Below are positions 23,740 through 35,381 of a DNA stretch of 64,000 nt, piece by piece (position 1 is the stretch's first letter; each line of letters begins with the position of its first letter). Below the pieces are notes generated by a model that was given only the letters and a program-made list of their open reading frames with translations, had not been told where the DNA came from and made no database searches. The stretch covers positions 30,746,481 through 30,810,480 of the forward strand of contig OX424561.1 in assembly GCA_949152475.1 (NCBI GenBank), given 5' to 3'. Both the position numbers and the translations under genes were made by a program. The DNA comes from Terebella lapidaria. Taxonomy: Eukaryota > Annelida > Polychaeta > Terebellida > Terebellidae.

Positions 23740-26088
23740 ACCAGGATAGTATCATGTTTGCGTGTATATCAAGGTCAAACAAATATGTAAAACATCAACC
23801 TTGGATTACAAAGGGATTGCTGATATCATCACTTCGTAAAGAGAAGTTATATAAGCTCAAACTACGGAAACCTTCTACAGAAAATATTGGGACATACAAA
23901 TTATACAACAATATACAATAAACTAACAAAACTCGTTAAAAGACGACACTACGCTGACAAACTTGTAAATACGATATAAAGCAATCTTGGAAAGTTCTGA
24001 AACAAGCACTAAACACACAAAATAAAAATCAAGAACTCCCCAGCTCTATGATAGTAAATAATAAACACACCGAGGATTCATACCTGATCTCGCTTTCAAC
24101 GACTACTTCACTAATATAGGAAATAATATATGTACTCAAATAAAACCCCCAGATCAGAACTTTGAAATTAATCACATAAAAATGTACAAGATTCCATCTT
24201 TTTGCAGCCAGTAACACCTATGGATATATTCGCGGCTGTCAATAAACAAAAACCAAAATGGAGCAAAGGTTTTGATGGTATTTCCACTAAAATTATGAAA
24301 TTATCAATACTAGAAATCGCAGATATACTAACTCATATTTTTAACCTAAGTATTAAGACTGGAGTATTCCTCAACAATATGAAAACTGCCAAAGTAATCC
24401 CAATCCATAAATCTGAAAATAAAAACGTTATAGTAAACTACAGGCCAATAAGTATCCTCCCAGCATTTTCTAAGTTACTCGAAAGGATAATATATAAACA
24501 ATTATTCGTATTCTTAACTCATAATAATGTTCTATATAACCATCAATATGGTTTTCGACCCAAACACTGAACCATTCATCCGTTACTCCATTTAATCAAA
24601 GACGTAACTGAATTCAATAATAAGCCTCCAAAAGATATTACCCTTGTAGTATTCTTAGACCTTAGTAAAGCGTTCGATAGTCTATCACACGATATCCTAC
24701 TTTATAAATTGGAAAAGTATGGCGCTAGAGGTTTAGCAAACAACTGGTTCAAAAGTTACTTATCTAATCGTAAACAATATGTACAATACAACAATACAAT
24801 GTCTGAATGCATGAATATCAAATATGGTGTACCTCAGGGATCAATCTTAGGACCACTACTCTGTATACATTAACGATATGCCGATGTCTACCACATTAAA
24901 TATATTGTCTTTCGCAGATGACAGAACTACGGAGCCCCTGAGGTGACATACCAGATATATTTATTAATCCGTGCGCACGAATTAGTAAACCGTGCACACG
25001 AATTAGTAAACCGTGGCCACGAATTGGTAAAATGTGGCCACGAATTAGTAAACCGTGGCCACGAATTGGTAAACTGTGCACACAGATTACCTCAACTAAT
25101 CTGTAGGCATGATTTAACAATCCGTGAGCACGATTTAATAATTCGTGGGCACGATTTAACAATTCGTGCGCACGATTTAACAATTCGTGAGCACGAATTA
25201 GTATTTCGTGGCCACGGATTGGTATAACTAATCCGTGGGCACGATTTACCAATTCGTGGGCACGAATTAATATTCCGTGCCCACGAATTAGTAAATCGTG
25301 CCCACGGATTGTTAATTCGTGGCCACGAATTGTTAAATTGTGCGCACGGTTTGGTAAATTGTGCGCACGGTTTGGTAAATCGTGCGCACGGATTGGTAAA
25401 CCGTGCGCACGGATTGGTAAACCGTCATGTCGGTAAACCGTGCGCACGAATTAATAAATATTTTCGGTATGTCATCTCAGGGGCTCCGTACAGAACCGTA
25501 TACACTTCTCGAAGCAATATATCTAACATGCACAGTTACATCAATAGAGAATTAAAATCATTATCAAACTGGTTCAGAACAAACAAACTGCTGCTAAATG
25601 TAAACAAAAGTAGTTATATGATATTTTCACAAAAACACAACCTGGTTATACAAACTGAAACAAATATTTTTATTGACGATTCACCCGTCCGCTGTATTAA
25701 CAACACATCAAATAAAAAGGTGAAATTTCTCGGTATAAAACTCGATCCAAAGCTTAACTGGAATGCACACATTAATCACCTATGTACAAAATTATCCAAA
25801 TAATTATATATGCTTAACAAAGTCAAACATGTACTTCCATGTCATGCATTGAAAACCATATATTTCTCATTGACTAACTGTCATCTGACATATGGGATAC
25901 TCGCATGGGGAAACTGTAAAAGAACGAATACAATTTTCAAGTTTCAAAAACGTGCTGTACGTATCCTCAATAAATCTTCCTACACCTCGCACACGGAACC
26001 TATTTCTAGAAAATATAATATATTGAAACTTCACGACTTACATACCCTGCAGTCCCCCCTTTTCATATACATAGTTTGTCATTTTTAA
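23740..26088 (+). mobile_element. CR1/Jockey-like LINE, copy 1 (truncated, interrupted)
   Basis: The reading order fits a LINE reverse transcriptase: HQPWITKGLLISSLRKEKLY, then [57 protein letters not shown] and the catalytic FADD. A 563-bp element is inserted directly after FADDR. The LINE resumes at 25497 with VYTSRSNIS, FLGIKLDPKLNWNAHI and HLTYGILAWG. Several stops and frame changes exist, for example a stop after FRPKH. It ends abruptly at about 26070 at the duplication junction. Confidence 0.85.
24928..25490. mobile_element. TACGG-family TIR element with palindromic 21-bp core (B), copy 1
   Basis: The ends TACGGAGCCCCTGAGG and its inverse are flanked by CAGAAC (24922-24927, 25491-25496). 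About 23 units of 21 bp follow, each a palindromic 10-mer (CGTGCGCACG, CGTGGCCACG or CGTGGGCACG) plus an 11-bp AT-rich spacer. Removing it and one duplication restores the LINE reading FADDR-TVYTSRS. The heptad-like open frames within are by-products of the 21-bp period. Confidence 0.85.
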
Positions 26089-26695
26089 CTATATACACAA
26101 CTGTCATTACAAAACCTCTTATCTCGTGTGGGTATTTTCTGTGTCATTTTTGTCTAGTTTTACATTATAATTGTATTATGTCATATGTGTAGTTTTAGTG
26201 TAATAAATCACTTCGCCCAATTCACGATTTGTTGAAATTTGTATATTTTAGCTCAATCTATAACCATTTATGTATCTTTATCGCATATACCTGATAAGTG
26301 TTGTGCTGATGTACACTAGAAATATAGATACAGCATTTTGTAATTTCCTAATTTTCCAACCGAGGGCATATTATAATTATTCAGTCTTCGATCAGATACG
26401 TAACCTATCTGATATGTCCATAGCAAAATTTCTGATGTTTGGTAATGTTAAAATGTATGTCAGTTTCTAGTACACATAATTAACCTATCTGATATGTCCA
26501 TAGTAAAATTAGAGTCATTCCCATATATTCAACCTATGTCAGTATATTTATTACATCTTTATCTCATATACCTGATAAGAGTACTGATGTACTCCAAGAT
26601 ATATTATGTTTTACAACTAAGGGTGTATTTTTATTCGTTGCATCTTTATCTCTTATACCTGATAATTGTTGTACTAATGAACACTAGAGATCTTT

Positions 26696-26845
26696 CGATG
26701 TCTTCTAAACGCTGGTACGCTGGTATACTGGTACAAGCATTGTGAGGCTTATTGAGGCATACACGAAATGAGCAGTATTGTTGAGTTCATGCACCTTGCA
26801 ATGCTTGTACCAGCATACCAGTGTACCAGCGTTTAGAAGACATCG
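26696..26845. mobile_element. Palindromic MULE-like MITE, copy 3 (duplicate of copy 2)
   Basis: Copied with the tandem duplication; the same GAGATCTTT flanks are present. Two single-base differences from copy 2 are visible in the centre. Confidence 0.8.
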
Positions 26846-27074
26846 GAGATCTTTGATCTCCTATAACTATGAATGTTTAAAATTGATAATTGTTGTACCA
26901 ATGAACACCAAAGCTATAATACGGCTATTTGTTATTTACTAAGTGTGTTGTATAATTCAAACAGTCACCATATGATCCTCATGCGTTATTATAATGTCTG
27001 TATTCACTAAATGTCTGTCATGTCGACAAATACTTTACTCTTCCTATCTCTGGGAATAAGTGTCAATATATTTT

Positions 27075-29650
27075 ACCAGGATAGTATCATGTTTGCGTGT
27101 ATATCAAGGTCAAACAAATATGTAAAACATCAACCTTGGATTACAAAGGGATTGCTGATATCATCACTTCGTAAAGAGAAGTTATATAAGCTCAAACTAC
27201 GGAAACCTTCTACAGAAAATATTGGGACATACAAATTATACAACAATATACAATAAACTAACAAAACTCGTTAAAAGACGACACTACGCTGACAAACTTG
27301 TAAATACGATATAAAGCAATCTTGGAAAGTTCTGAAACAAGCACTAAACACACAAAATAAAAATCAAGAACTCCCCAGCTCTATGATAGTAAATAATAAA
27401 CACACCGAGGATTCATACCTGATCTCGCTTTCAACGACTACTTCACTAATATAGGAAATAATATATGTACTCAAATAAAACCCCCAGATCAGAACTTTGA
27501 AATTAATCACATAAAAATGTACAAGATTTCATCTTTTTGCAGCCAGTAACACCTATGGATATATTCGCGGCTGTCAATAAACAAAAACCAAAATGGAGCA
27601 AAGGTTTTGATGGTATTTCCACTAAAATTATGAAATTATCAATACTAGAAATCGCAGATATACTAACTCATATTTTTAACCTAAGTATTAAGACTGGAGT
27701 ATTCCTCAACAATATGAAAACTGCCAAAGTAATCCCAATCCATAAATCTGAAAATAAAAACGTTATAGTAAACTACAGGCCAATAAGTATCCTCCCAGCA
27801 TTTTCTAAGTTACTCGAAAGGATAATATATAAACAATTATTCGTATTCTTAACTCATAATAATGTTCTATATAACCATCAATATGGTTTTCGACCCAAAC
27901 ACTGAACCATTCATCCGTTACTCCATTTAATCAAAGACGTAACTGAATTCAATAATAAGCCTCCAAAAGATATTACCCTTGTAGTATTCTTAGACCTTAG
28001 TAAAGCGTTCGATAGTCTATCACACGATATCCTACTTTATAAATTGGAAAAGTATGGCGCTAGAGGTTTAGCAAACAACTGGTTCAAAAGTTACTTATCT
28101 AATCGTAAACAATATGTACAATACAACAATACAATGTCTGAATGCATGAATATCAAATATGGTGTACCTCAGGGATCAATCTTAGGACCACTACTCTGTA
28201 TACATTAACGATATGCCGATGTCTACCACATTAAATATATTGTCTTTCGCAGATGACAGAACTACGGAGCCCCTGAGGTGACATACCAGATATATTTATT
28301 AATCCGTGCGCACGAATTAGTAAACCGTGCACACGAATTAGTAAACCGTGGCCACGAATTGGTAAAATGTGGCCACGAATTAGTAAACCGTGGTCACGAA
28401 TTGGTAAACTGTGCACACAGATTACCTCAACTAATCTGTAGGCATGATTTAACAATCCGTGAGCACGATTTAATAATTCGTGGGCACGATTTAACAATTC
28501 GTGAGCACGAATTAGTATTTCGTGGCCACGGATTGGTATAACTAATCCGTGGGCACGATTTACCAATTCGTGGGCACGAATTAATATTCCGTGCCCACGA
28601 ATTAGTAAATCGTGCCCACGGATTGTTAATTCGTGGCCACGAATTGTTAAATTGTGCGCACGGTTTGGTAAATTGTGCGCACGGTTTGGTAAATCGTGCG
28701 CACGGATTGGTAAACCGTGCGCACGGATTGGTAAACCGTGCGCACGAATTAATAAATATTTTCGGTATGTCATCTCAGGGGCTCCGTACAGAACCGTATA
28801 CACTTCTCGAAGCAATATATCTAACATGCACAGTTACATCAATAGAGAATTAAAATCATTATCAAACTGGTTCAGAACAAACAAACTGCTGCTAAATGTA
28901 AACAAAAGTAGTTATATGATATTTTCACAAAAACACAACCTGGTTATACAAACTGAAACAAATATTTTTATTGACGATTCACCCGTCCGCTGTATTAACA
29001 ACACATCAAATAAAAAGGTGAAATTTCTCGGTATAAAACTCGATCCAAAGCTTAACTGGAATGCACACATTAATCACCTATGTACAAAATTAACCAAATA
29101 ATTATATATGCTTAACAAAGTCAAACATGTACTTCCATGTCATGCATTGAAAACCATATATTTCTCATTGACTAACTGTCATCTGACATATGGGATACTC
29201 GCATGGGGAAACTGTAAAAGAACGAATACAATTTTCAAGTTTCAAAAACGTGCTGTACGTATCCTCAATAAATCTTCCTACACCTCGCACACGGAACCTA
29301 TTTCTAGAAAATATAATATATTGAAACTTCACGACTTACATACCCTGCAGTCCCCCCTTTTCATATACGACTATCTAAATAAGCGCCTTATAAACACTGC
29401 ATCAACTAAACGTGATTGCCTGTCAGCTGATTTGCGCTGCTTTCTGCGTCCCCTGGTAGGGACTGTACACTCCCACAGTCTTCCATACTGGCCGGGATAA
29501 CCTCGGGTCTCCCATCCAGATCGGGTTATATTTTCTCATTTGTAAATACGTTCATCCAAGGGTCAGCACGGGAAGACAGCCCTGCTACGTGCTGGGCATT
29601 TTTTGTTTACTCTGTATTACTGCTGATGAAATAAAGATTATTATTATTAA
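27075..29650 (+). mobile_element. CR1/Jockey-like LINE, copy 2 with 3' end
   Basis: Same reverse transcriptase pieces and the same inserted element as copy 1. Here the 3' side continues (DYLNKRLINTASTKRD) to a tail GATGAAATAAAGATT followed by ATT repeats near 29628-29650, the usual form of a CR1-type 3' end. It is dead: stops and frame changes are shared with copy 1. Confidence 0.85.
28263..28788. mobile_element. TACGG-family element B, copy 2
   Basis: Duplicate of 24928-25490, shorter by about two core units (526 against 563 bp); otherwise almost identical. Confidence 0.85.
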
Positions 29651-29654
29651 TATT

Positions 29655-30560
29655 ATATTCCCAAGCTATAAAGTCGATAAGAAGCGAGATATCAACCATT
29701 TTGCCCTGTTACCTTGAAAATTAGGTCAACGTTCAAATTGAAGGTCACGAAAATATTCAGCATAATATTATATCATTTCCAAAATGTCCTAAATCGACCT
29801 AATCTATAATCTCAATATTAAGTGAGATACAGTATTAGGAACAATGTGTCCTATTATCAAGCATAGAAGAACTTAACATGGGAAAGTCCCATTTGGGTCA
29901 AGTTAGGGCCTCTACATGTCACATGGGTACATAGGAGGAGTCTCATGCATCAGTCAGAAAAACAGTTACTGAACAGATTTTGAGAAGATGGCCGCCGAGT
30001 CCAAAATTGGCTGCAAAATGGCCGCCAGTTTGAAAGCATTGCGAAAACAAAAACAAAATTAAAAAAATCCTCGGGTTTGAATATTTTTGGGCAAAATCTC
30101 AGAAAGAAAACGGCTGTCATTTTGAAAAGGAAGTGGAAATTTAAAAAATAGCCCAAAGGTTAAGGAAGGTTACCAGAGAAATTTATAGTGTTGAGCCACA
30201 ACTGGTTTTATTTATCAAAATTGCCATTTTGACATTTCAAAGTTACTGGAGGTCAAATTAAAGGTCACTACTTGTTACTTTCCATCTGAATGTGCCAATA
30301 TTTAAGATCTATATTGAAGTGTTCTAGGTGTTTACTCCGTACAGTAACAGTACTGTTCCCATTATGAAGGAGCGAGGTCACCAAAAGATCCTCCTGATGT
30401 AACTGCCTATATCCCCATAATACAAACCTATCCTCACCTACAAACATTCTGTCTACATCAATTAATGTTACCTCCAAAATTACCACTCAAGGTCATCTTA
30501 GGTCAAGTTCAAGGCCACCAAAAGATGCCCCATATCAATCGTCTTATATAACTATATTTG
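29655..30560 (+). repeat. Half-site repeat family, two partial copies
   Basis: 29655-30150 holds the last unit (CCTTGAAAATTAGGTCAACG) and the GGCCGCC-rich 3' part. At about 30150 a second copy starts (TAGCCCAAAGGTTAAGGAAG, GGTTACCAG) with GGTCATCTTAGGTCAAG-type units as in 53520-54850. The second copy is cut by the Penelope-like fragment. Confidence 0.6.
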
Positions 30561-30564
30561 GTCT

Positions 30565-31445
30565 CCAGGGTGTAGCCTGGATCCGAATATCCAGTTCACA
30601 AGAGAGTCTGCCACGGAAGGATGCCTTCCATTCCTAGACACTAACATCTGTCTGCATGATGATGGATCTACCACCATCAAGAACTACCGCAAGCCGCAAG
30701 ACACACACAGACCAATACCTCAATTTCGAGTCCAATCATCACCTAGAACACAAACTGTCGGTAGTGAGGACCTTGTGCAACAGAGCTGAACTGCTTGTCA
30801 CCACAGAGAGGGACAAGTCACAAGAAATGCAGCACATACGCACAGCCCTCAAATCGAACAACTACCCGGACTGGATCTTCAAAATACCATCCAGGAAATC
30901 CAGATCCCCAGCGGACAAAGACTTTCCATCCAAGTCCAGTCCCAGTGTGTGTGTTTGCTTAAATGTCAAAGGGCTGTCGGAGAAACTCTCCACCATTTTC
31001 CGCAACATGGGGTGTCGACCTATCACAAGCCTATCAACACCATCAGAACCAAGCTAGTCCACCCCAAGGACAAGGTAGCGGACAACAAAAAGTGTGGCGT
31101 GGTCTACCAAGTTACCTGCCCCACATGTGATGACATCTATGTGGGCGAGACAGGCAGGTCCCTCGGCACGAGAATGAAGGACCACCTCGCCAACAGGACC
31201 CCATTCACGGCTGTAGGCGAACACCGTCAACGACGAAAACATTTCCAGACACTAAGTCACACCCACCCACACATGACATCATCTTCAACATGTCATACAC
31301 AACTTCCGTTACACGAAGCTGGAAACTTTCCAGACACTCAGCACATGTCCCGCGCTTTTCAGAGAGTTGAATAGAAGTTCCCGACGAGAGAAGACATGTT
31401 AGAAGATATTACAGAGAAAATTGGCAAGAAGAAAGTGACATTGTA
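30565..31445 (+). mobile_element. Penelope-like element fragment (RT end and GIY-YIG endonuclease)
   Basis: One frame has LPFLDTNICLHDDGSTTIK, typical of the end of a Penelope-type reverse transcriptase. Another has CGVVYQVTCPTCDDIYVGET followed by GRSLGTRMKDH, the GIY-YIG-type nuclease of these elements. Both ends of the element are missing and the frame is interrupted. It lies between two half-site repeat segments. Confidence 0.75.
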
Positions 31446-31479
31446 AACTGGGATACAAATTGGAAGAATATCACCGGTT

Positions 31480-32275
31480 CCCAAGCTATAAAGTCAATAG
31501 AGGAGCAAGATATTAGCCATTTGGTCCTTTGACCTTAAAAATGAGGTCAAAGGTCGAATTCAAGGTCATGGCAATATTCAGCATACATCATTTTCTATAT
31601 TTCATAATTGATTTCTAAGCTGTAGAGTCAATAATAAACGAGATATTGGCCATTTTGTCCTGTGACCTTGAAAATTAGGTCAAAGGTCAAATTCAAGGTC
31701 ATGACAATATTCAGAATATGCCATTTTCTATATGTTCACACTTGATTCCTAAGCTGTAAAGTCGATAATAATAAGCTGTAAAGTCGACGATAATTGATTC
31801 CTATTCTCTAATCTCAATATTAAGTAAGATATTAGGCATAATGTGTCCCATTATAAAGCATAGGAGAACTTACCATGAGAAAGTCCCATTTGGGCCGAGT
31901 TTGTGTCAAAATGGCCCACTTCGAGCAATTCAAGGGTAACGAAACTTAAACACGTGACAAGGGTATATATAAAGAGTGTTATGCATCAATAAGAATACAC
32001 AGATTTTGAGAAAACGACCATCAAAGACCAAAATTGGCCATTTTTCGTCAATAATGGCCGCCATTTTTAAAAAATTGCGAACATCAATAAACTGAAAAAT
32101 ACTTCCCTCTCAAAATATTATTAGGTATTTTTGTTCAAAATTTTAGAAAGATTCAACTGTAAACTTTAAAGGAAAAATGTAGACGGACGACAACGACGAC
32201 GGACGACGACGACGGACGACGGACGCAACGCCATGCCAATAGGTTATCGGACCAAAGATACGGTAACCTAAAAAC
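31480..32275 (+). repeat. Half-site repeat family, partial copy
   Basis: Two units (near 31528 and 31661, with exact AGGTCAAAGGTCA at 31677-31689), then the 3' part with AATGGCCGCC words, GACGACGGACG runs and the end GGTTATCGGACCAAAG. Confidence 0.75.
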
Positions 32276-34040
32276 AAACAAACCCAGCTTAGCAGCAAGT
32301 CTTTTTACCGAGAAAACTTTGAGTCAGTGTTATCGGACAAATTTGGACAGACAACGTGAACGGCGCGTTTCGAGAAAATATTGAGGACAGTTAATCATTT
32401 ACTCAAATTCAGCACATGCAATAACTTTCACTTGCGATATTTAGTATAGATACTATCGATTCAGAGACTGTGTTTTGGCTCCCAATGGTGCTTGTAAAAC
32501 CGTTCAATATTGGATTTTATTTACACGCTCGAGAGGACACAATGTCTGTCTTGAAGGAATGAACGACGTCAGCAAAGGTTAGCAATAACACGATCTTTTT
32601 ATAGAAGGTGATAAATGTTGCTTCGACGGCACAATTATGTGGGTGAAAACCTTATGCGAATATCGATATATGCTTCGACATGAATATTATAACAAACGAT
32701 CAAAATTCCTCATGGGCAAAGTTTGCTAATGTGATGAGAAAAAAGTGTCCGTCCGTCCGATTACGTGGGCCGGGTCTCTCTTGCCAGAGAAAGGTTATAG
32801 CATAGACATGTACATATATGATAACCACTCTGTTGTCTGCCTTGAATGCGACGGTACCACCGGGTATCAGATAACAAAATAACAGACACATTTGTTAGGG
32901 CATGGTTTTCATGCAATTCTATCGAACCGTGTCAAATAAATATGCTAGTATTTGTGGACTTACACGTTTTATCAGTCACATACCAGGTGGTTACAATACC
33001 AACATTATGGTGGGGAAATGCAAAAGAGAGGTTGCTTGCTAGTGTTACAGTTAGCATCAAAATAGGACAGACATTCCCATCTCTCTATTTTGATATCGTG
33101 ACATTCCACTTGTCTGTCATATGAAACGTTAGCAATTTTTCATTTTCACCCCCAAATCAAATCATCAAGTCTTCAAATACAAACACTTTAGAAAATTGAA
33201 TTGTCCTCAGTACTGACATACTCTAAGACAGGCACACCTGTTTTTGGGATGTTCAAAAGATCGTTACCTCCTTCAAGTCTTTTATTCAGAGGCCCACTTT
33301 AGTAAACTTATTGAGCAAAAACTGCAACACATCTGGTTACGTTTATATTCTTGTTTGGTAACGTTAGCACATAACACTAGCAAAATCAACACCACTCAAT
33401 AAATTGCCTTGTATGCATGTTTTGATTGTGAAAGTTATATCGAAATTGTCCCTTCAAGGTAAAGAAATATATTTTCCCGATATGTAATGGGTTATAGAGA
33501 AAAAATATATATAGTTTGTGAACTAGCACTTCGTTAGCACTTTTACGTGGAATCTGCCATATATACATAAAGCTCAATGCTTAATTTTTCCAGGACAATT
33601 GTTTGCAAACGTTTTTAAAGTTCTTCCTTTGAGGCAAGGGGCCCTCGTTTCCAGATTTCAGCACATCACGAAAATATTTGAAATGGCTCTGTAGAGAAAA
33701 TATACTTGCTCCGTAAGTGTTACCTAACTTTAATAGACGGTTTTGGCATGTATTATTTCAAAAGGTACTGCCATGAAAGAGCAATGGACACGAAAACACC
33801 CCCGGGTCTCTATACTAGTATCAGAAATACATTACGAAAGACTCTCGTTATGTATTGCTGCTATTATATGCGCGTCTTGAAAAGCCAAGAAAATCCAAAT
33901 ACAAAATGTTTTACAATCCTTATTATCCCGCCTGAGTTCATAAATAAAAGTATCGAGGTTATCACGGACATGTCGCTCGTTTCACACCTCAAGTGGCCAA
34001 GCATGACAAAAGCGACATTCACGGTCGGATATTCTACGTG
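32276..34040. other. No gene or element recognised
   Basis: About 1.8 kb of apparently single-copy AT-rich sequence. The longest open frames (92 and 111 codons, plus strand) show no known domain and no supporting splice context. It could hold exons of an unrecognised gene or regulatory DNA. Confidence 0.4.
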
Positions 34041-35152
34041 AAAAAAATTAGCCCAAGGGCTAAGAAAGGTTAACGGACAATATATATTTTAGATATTAGC
34101 CGTTTGTCCCGGGATCTTGGAAATAAGGTCATTGGCCAATTCAAGGTCACGAGAATATTCAGCATACCCCGGTATATCATTTCTAGTATGTCCACAATCG
34201 ATTCCTAAGCTGTTTAGTCGATAATAAGTGAGATATTAGCCATTTTGTTCTTTGACTTTGAAAATGAGGTCAAAGTCAAGGTCACCAAACTATTCAGCAT
34301 ATCATTTCCTATATGTTCATTATGGATTCCTAAGCTGTAAAATCGATAATAAGCGAGATATTAGCCATTTTGTGCTCTGATCTTGAAAATAAGGTCAAGG
34401 TCAAATTCAAGGCCATCAAAATAATCAGTGTATATCATTTTCTATATGTCCACAATTGGTCCCCAAGCAATGAAGTCAATAGGGAAGCCAGATATTAGGC
34501 ATTTCGTCCTTTGACCTTGAAAATGAGATCAAAGGTCGAATTCAAGGTCAGCATATATCATTTTCTCTATGTTCACAATTGATTCCTAAGCTGTGAAGTC
34601 GATGATAAGCGAGATATTAGTCATTTTGTGCTTTGACCTTGAAAATTCAAGGTCCCAAGAATATTCAGCATATATCATTTCCTATGTGTCCACAATTGAT
34701 TCCTAGTCTCTAATCTCAAAATTAAGTGATATATTAGACATAATGTGTCCCGTTATAAAGCATAGGAGAATTTAACATGGGAAAGTCCCATTTGGGCCGA
34801 CTTTGGGTCAAAATTACCCTCTTCGAGCGATTCAAGGGCAACGAAACTTTTACAAATCACAGGAGTACATATGAGGAGTGTTATGCGTCAAAAGGAAAAA
34901 AAGTTACTGAACAGATTTTGAGAAAATGGCCATCAAAGTCCAAAATTGGCCATTTTTCGTCAAAAATGGGGCCATTTTGAAATAATAGCGAAAATAAAAA
35001 AACTGAAAAATACCTCCATTTTTGTGCAAAATTTCAGAAAAATTCGCCTGTAAACAAAAAAGATAAAAATTTGGATGACGACGACTAAACGACGACGACA
35101 GACGCAACGCCATGCCAATAGGTTATCGGACCATAGGTCCGGTTACCTAAAA
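34041..35152 (+). repeat. Half-site repeat family, full-structure copy
   Basis: The 5' signature TTAGCCCAAGGGCTAAG is followed by five more diverged units (near 34109, 34253, 34377, 34511, 34633), the GGCC-rich 3' part, GACGACGACTAAACGACG-like sequence and the end GGACCATAGGTCCGGTTACC. Confidence 0.75.
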
Positions 35153-35381
35153 ACGATATTATGTCAACAATCTGAGACCTGTTACACAGATATGATTCGA
35201 ACCACCGTAGGGAGTGATTGTTTACGCCTATTACATACAGTTTGTTTAACAAAACAAGTGGCTTATCGTATCAAAAGCCTTTTCTAGGTCTCGTACTACC
35301 AGGCCTGTAAGATTACTTTTGTCTAATTGTAGAGTAATGATGTCTAACATATTAATTAAACGAGACAATCAGAGATTGCAG
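35153..35381 (-). mobile_element. CR1/Jockey-like LINE fragment, downstream part
   Basis: The minus strand reads RLINMLDIITLQLDKSNLTG, then VVRDLEKAFDTIS, and after a one-base frame change PLVLLNKLYVIGVNNHSLRW, FESYLCNRSQIVDI. This follows directly on from the part at 38463-38655. Confidence 0.8.

Larger units (their letters stand above)
22741..26070 (+). repeat. 3.3-kb tandem duplication, unit 1
   Basis: Repeated at 26076-29368 at a constant offset of 3335 bp up to the minisatellite in the LINE insertion, where unit 2 loses a 21-bp unit and a further short stretch. Only about half a dozen single-base differences were noticed. It contains satellite DNA, a MITE and most of a LINE. Five bases (ATAGT, 26071-26075) lie at the junction. 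Confidence 0.9.
26076..29368 (+). repeat. 3.3-kb tandem duplication, unit 2
   Basis: Second unit, nearly identical to 22741-26070. It continues at 29369 into LINE sequence absent from unit 1, so unit 2 retains the original right-hand context and unit 1 the original left-hand context. Confidence 0.9.

Noticed and set aside
24896-25447. Open frame with seven-residue repeats (RAHELVN-like) on both strands
   Set aside because: By-product of the 21-bp palindromic unit in a transposon; no start context, and both strands are open equally.
24928-25490. CRISPR-like array (21-bp units with palindromic repeats)
   Set aside because: Spacers are not unique, the repeats are too short, the array lies within a LINE of a eukaryote, and it has TIRs and a target duplication.
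35175-35215. tRNA B-box-like GGTTCGAATC on the minus strand
   Set aside because: No A box at a usable distance, and the bases read as LINE reverse transcriptase (LRWFESYL).
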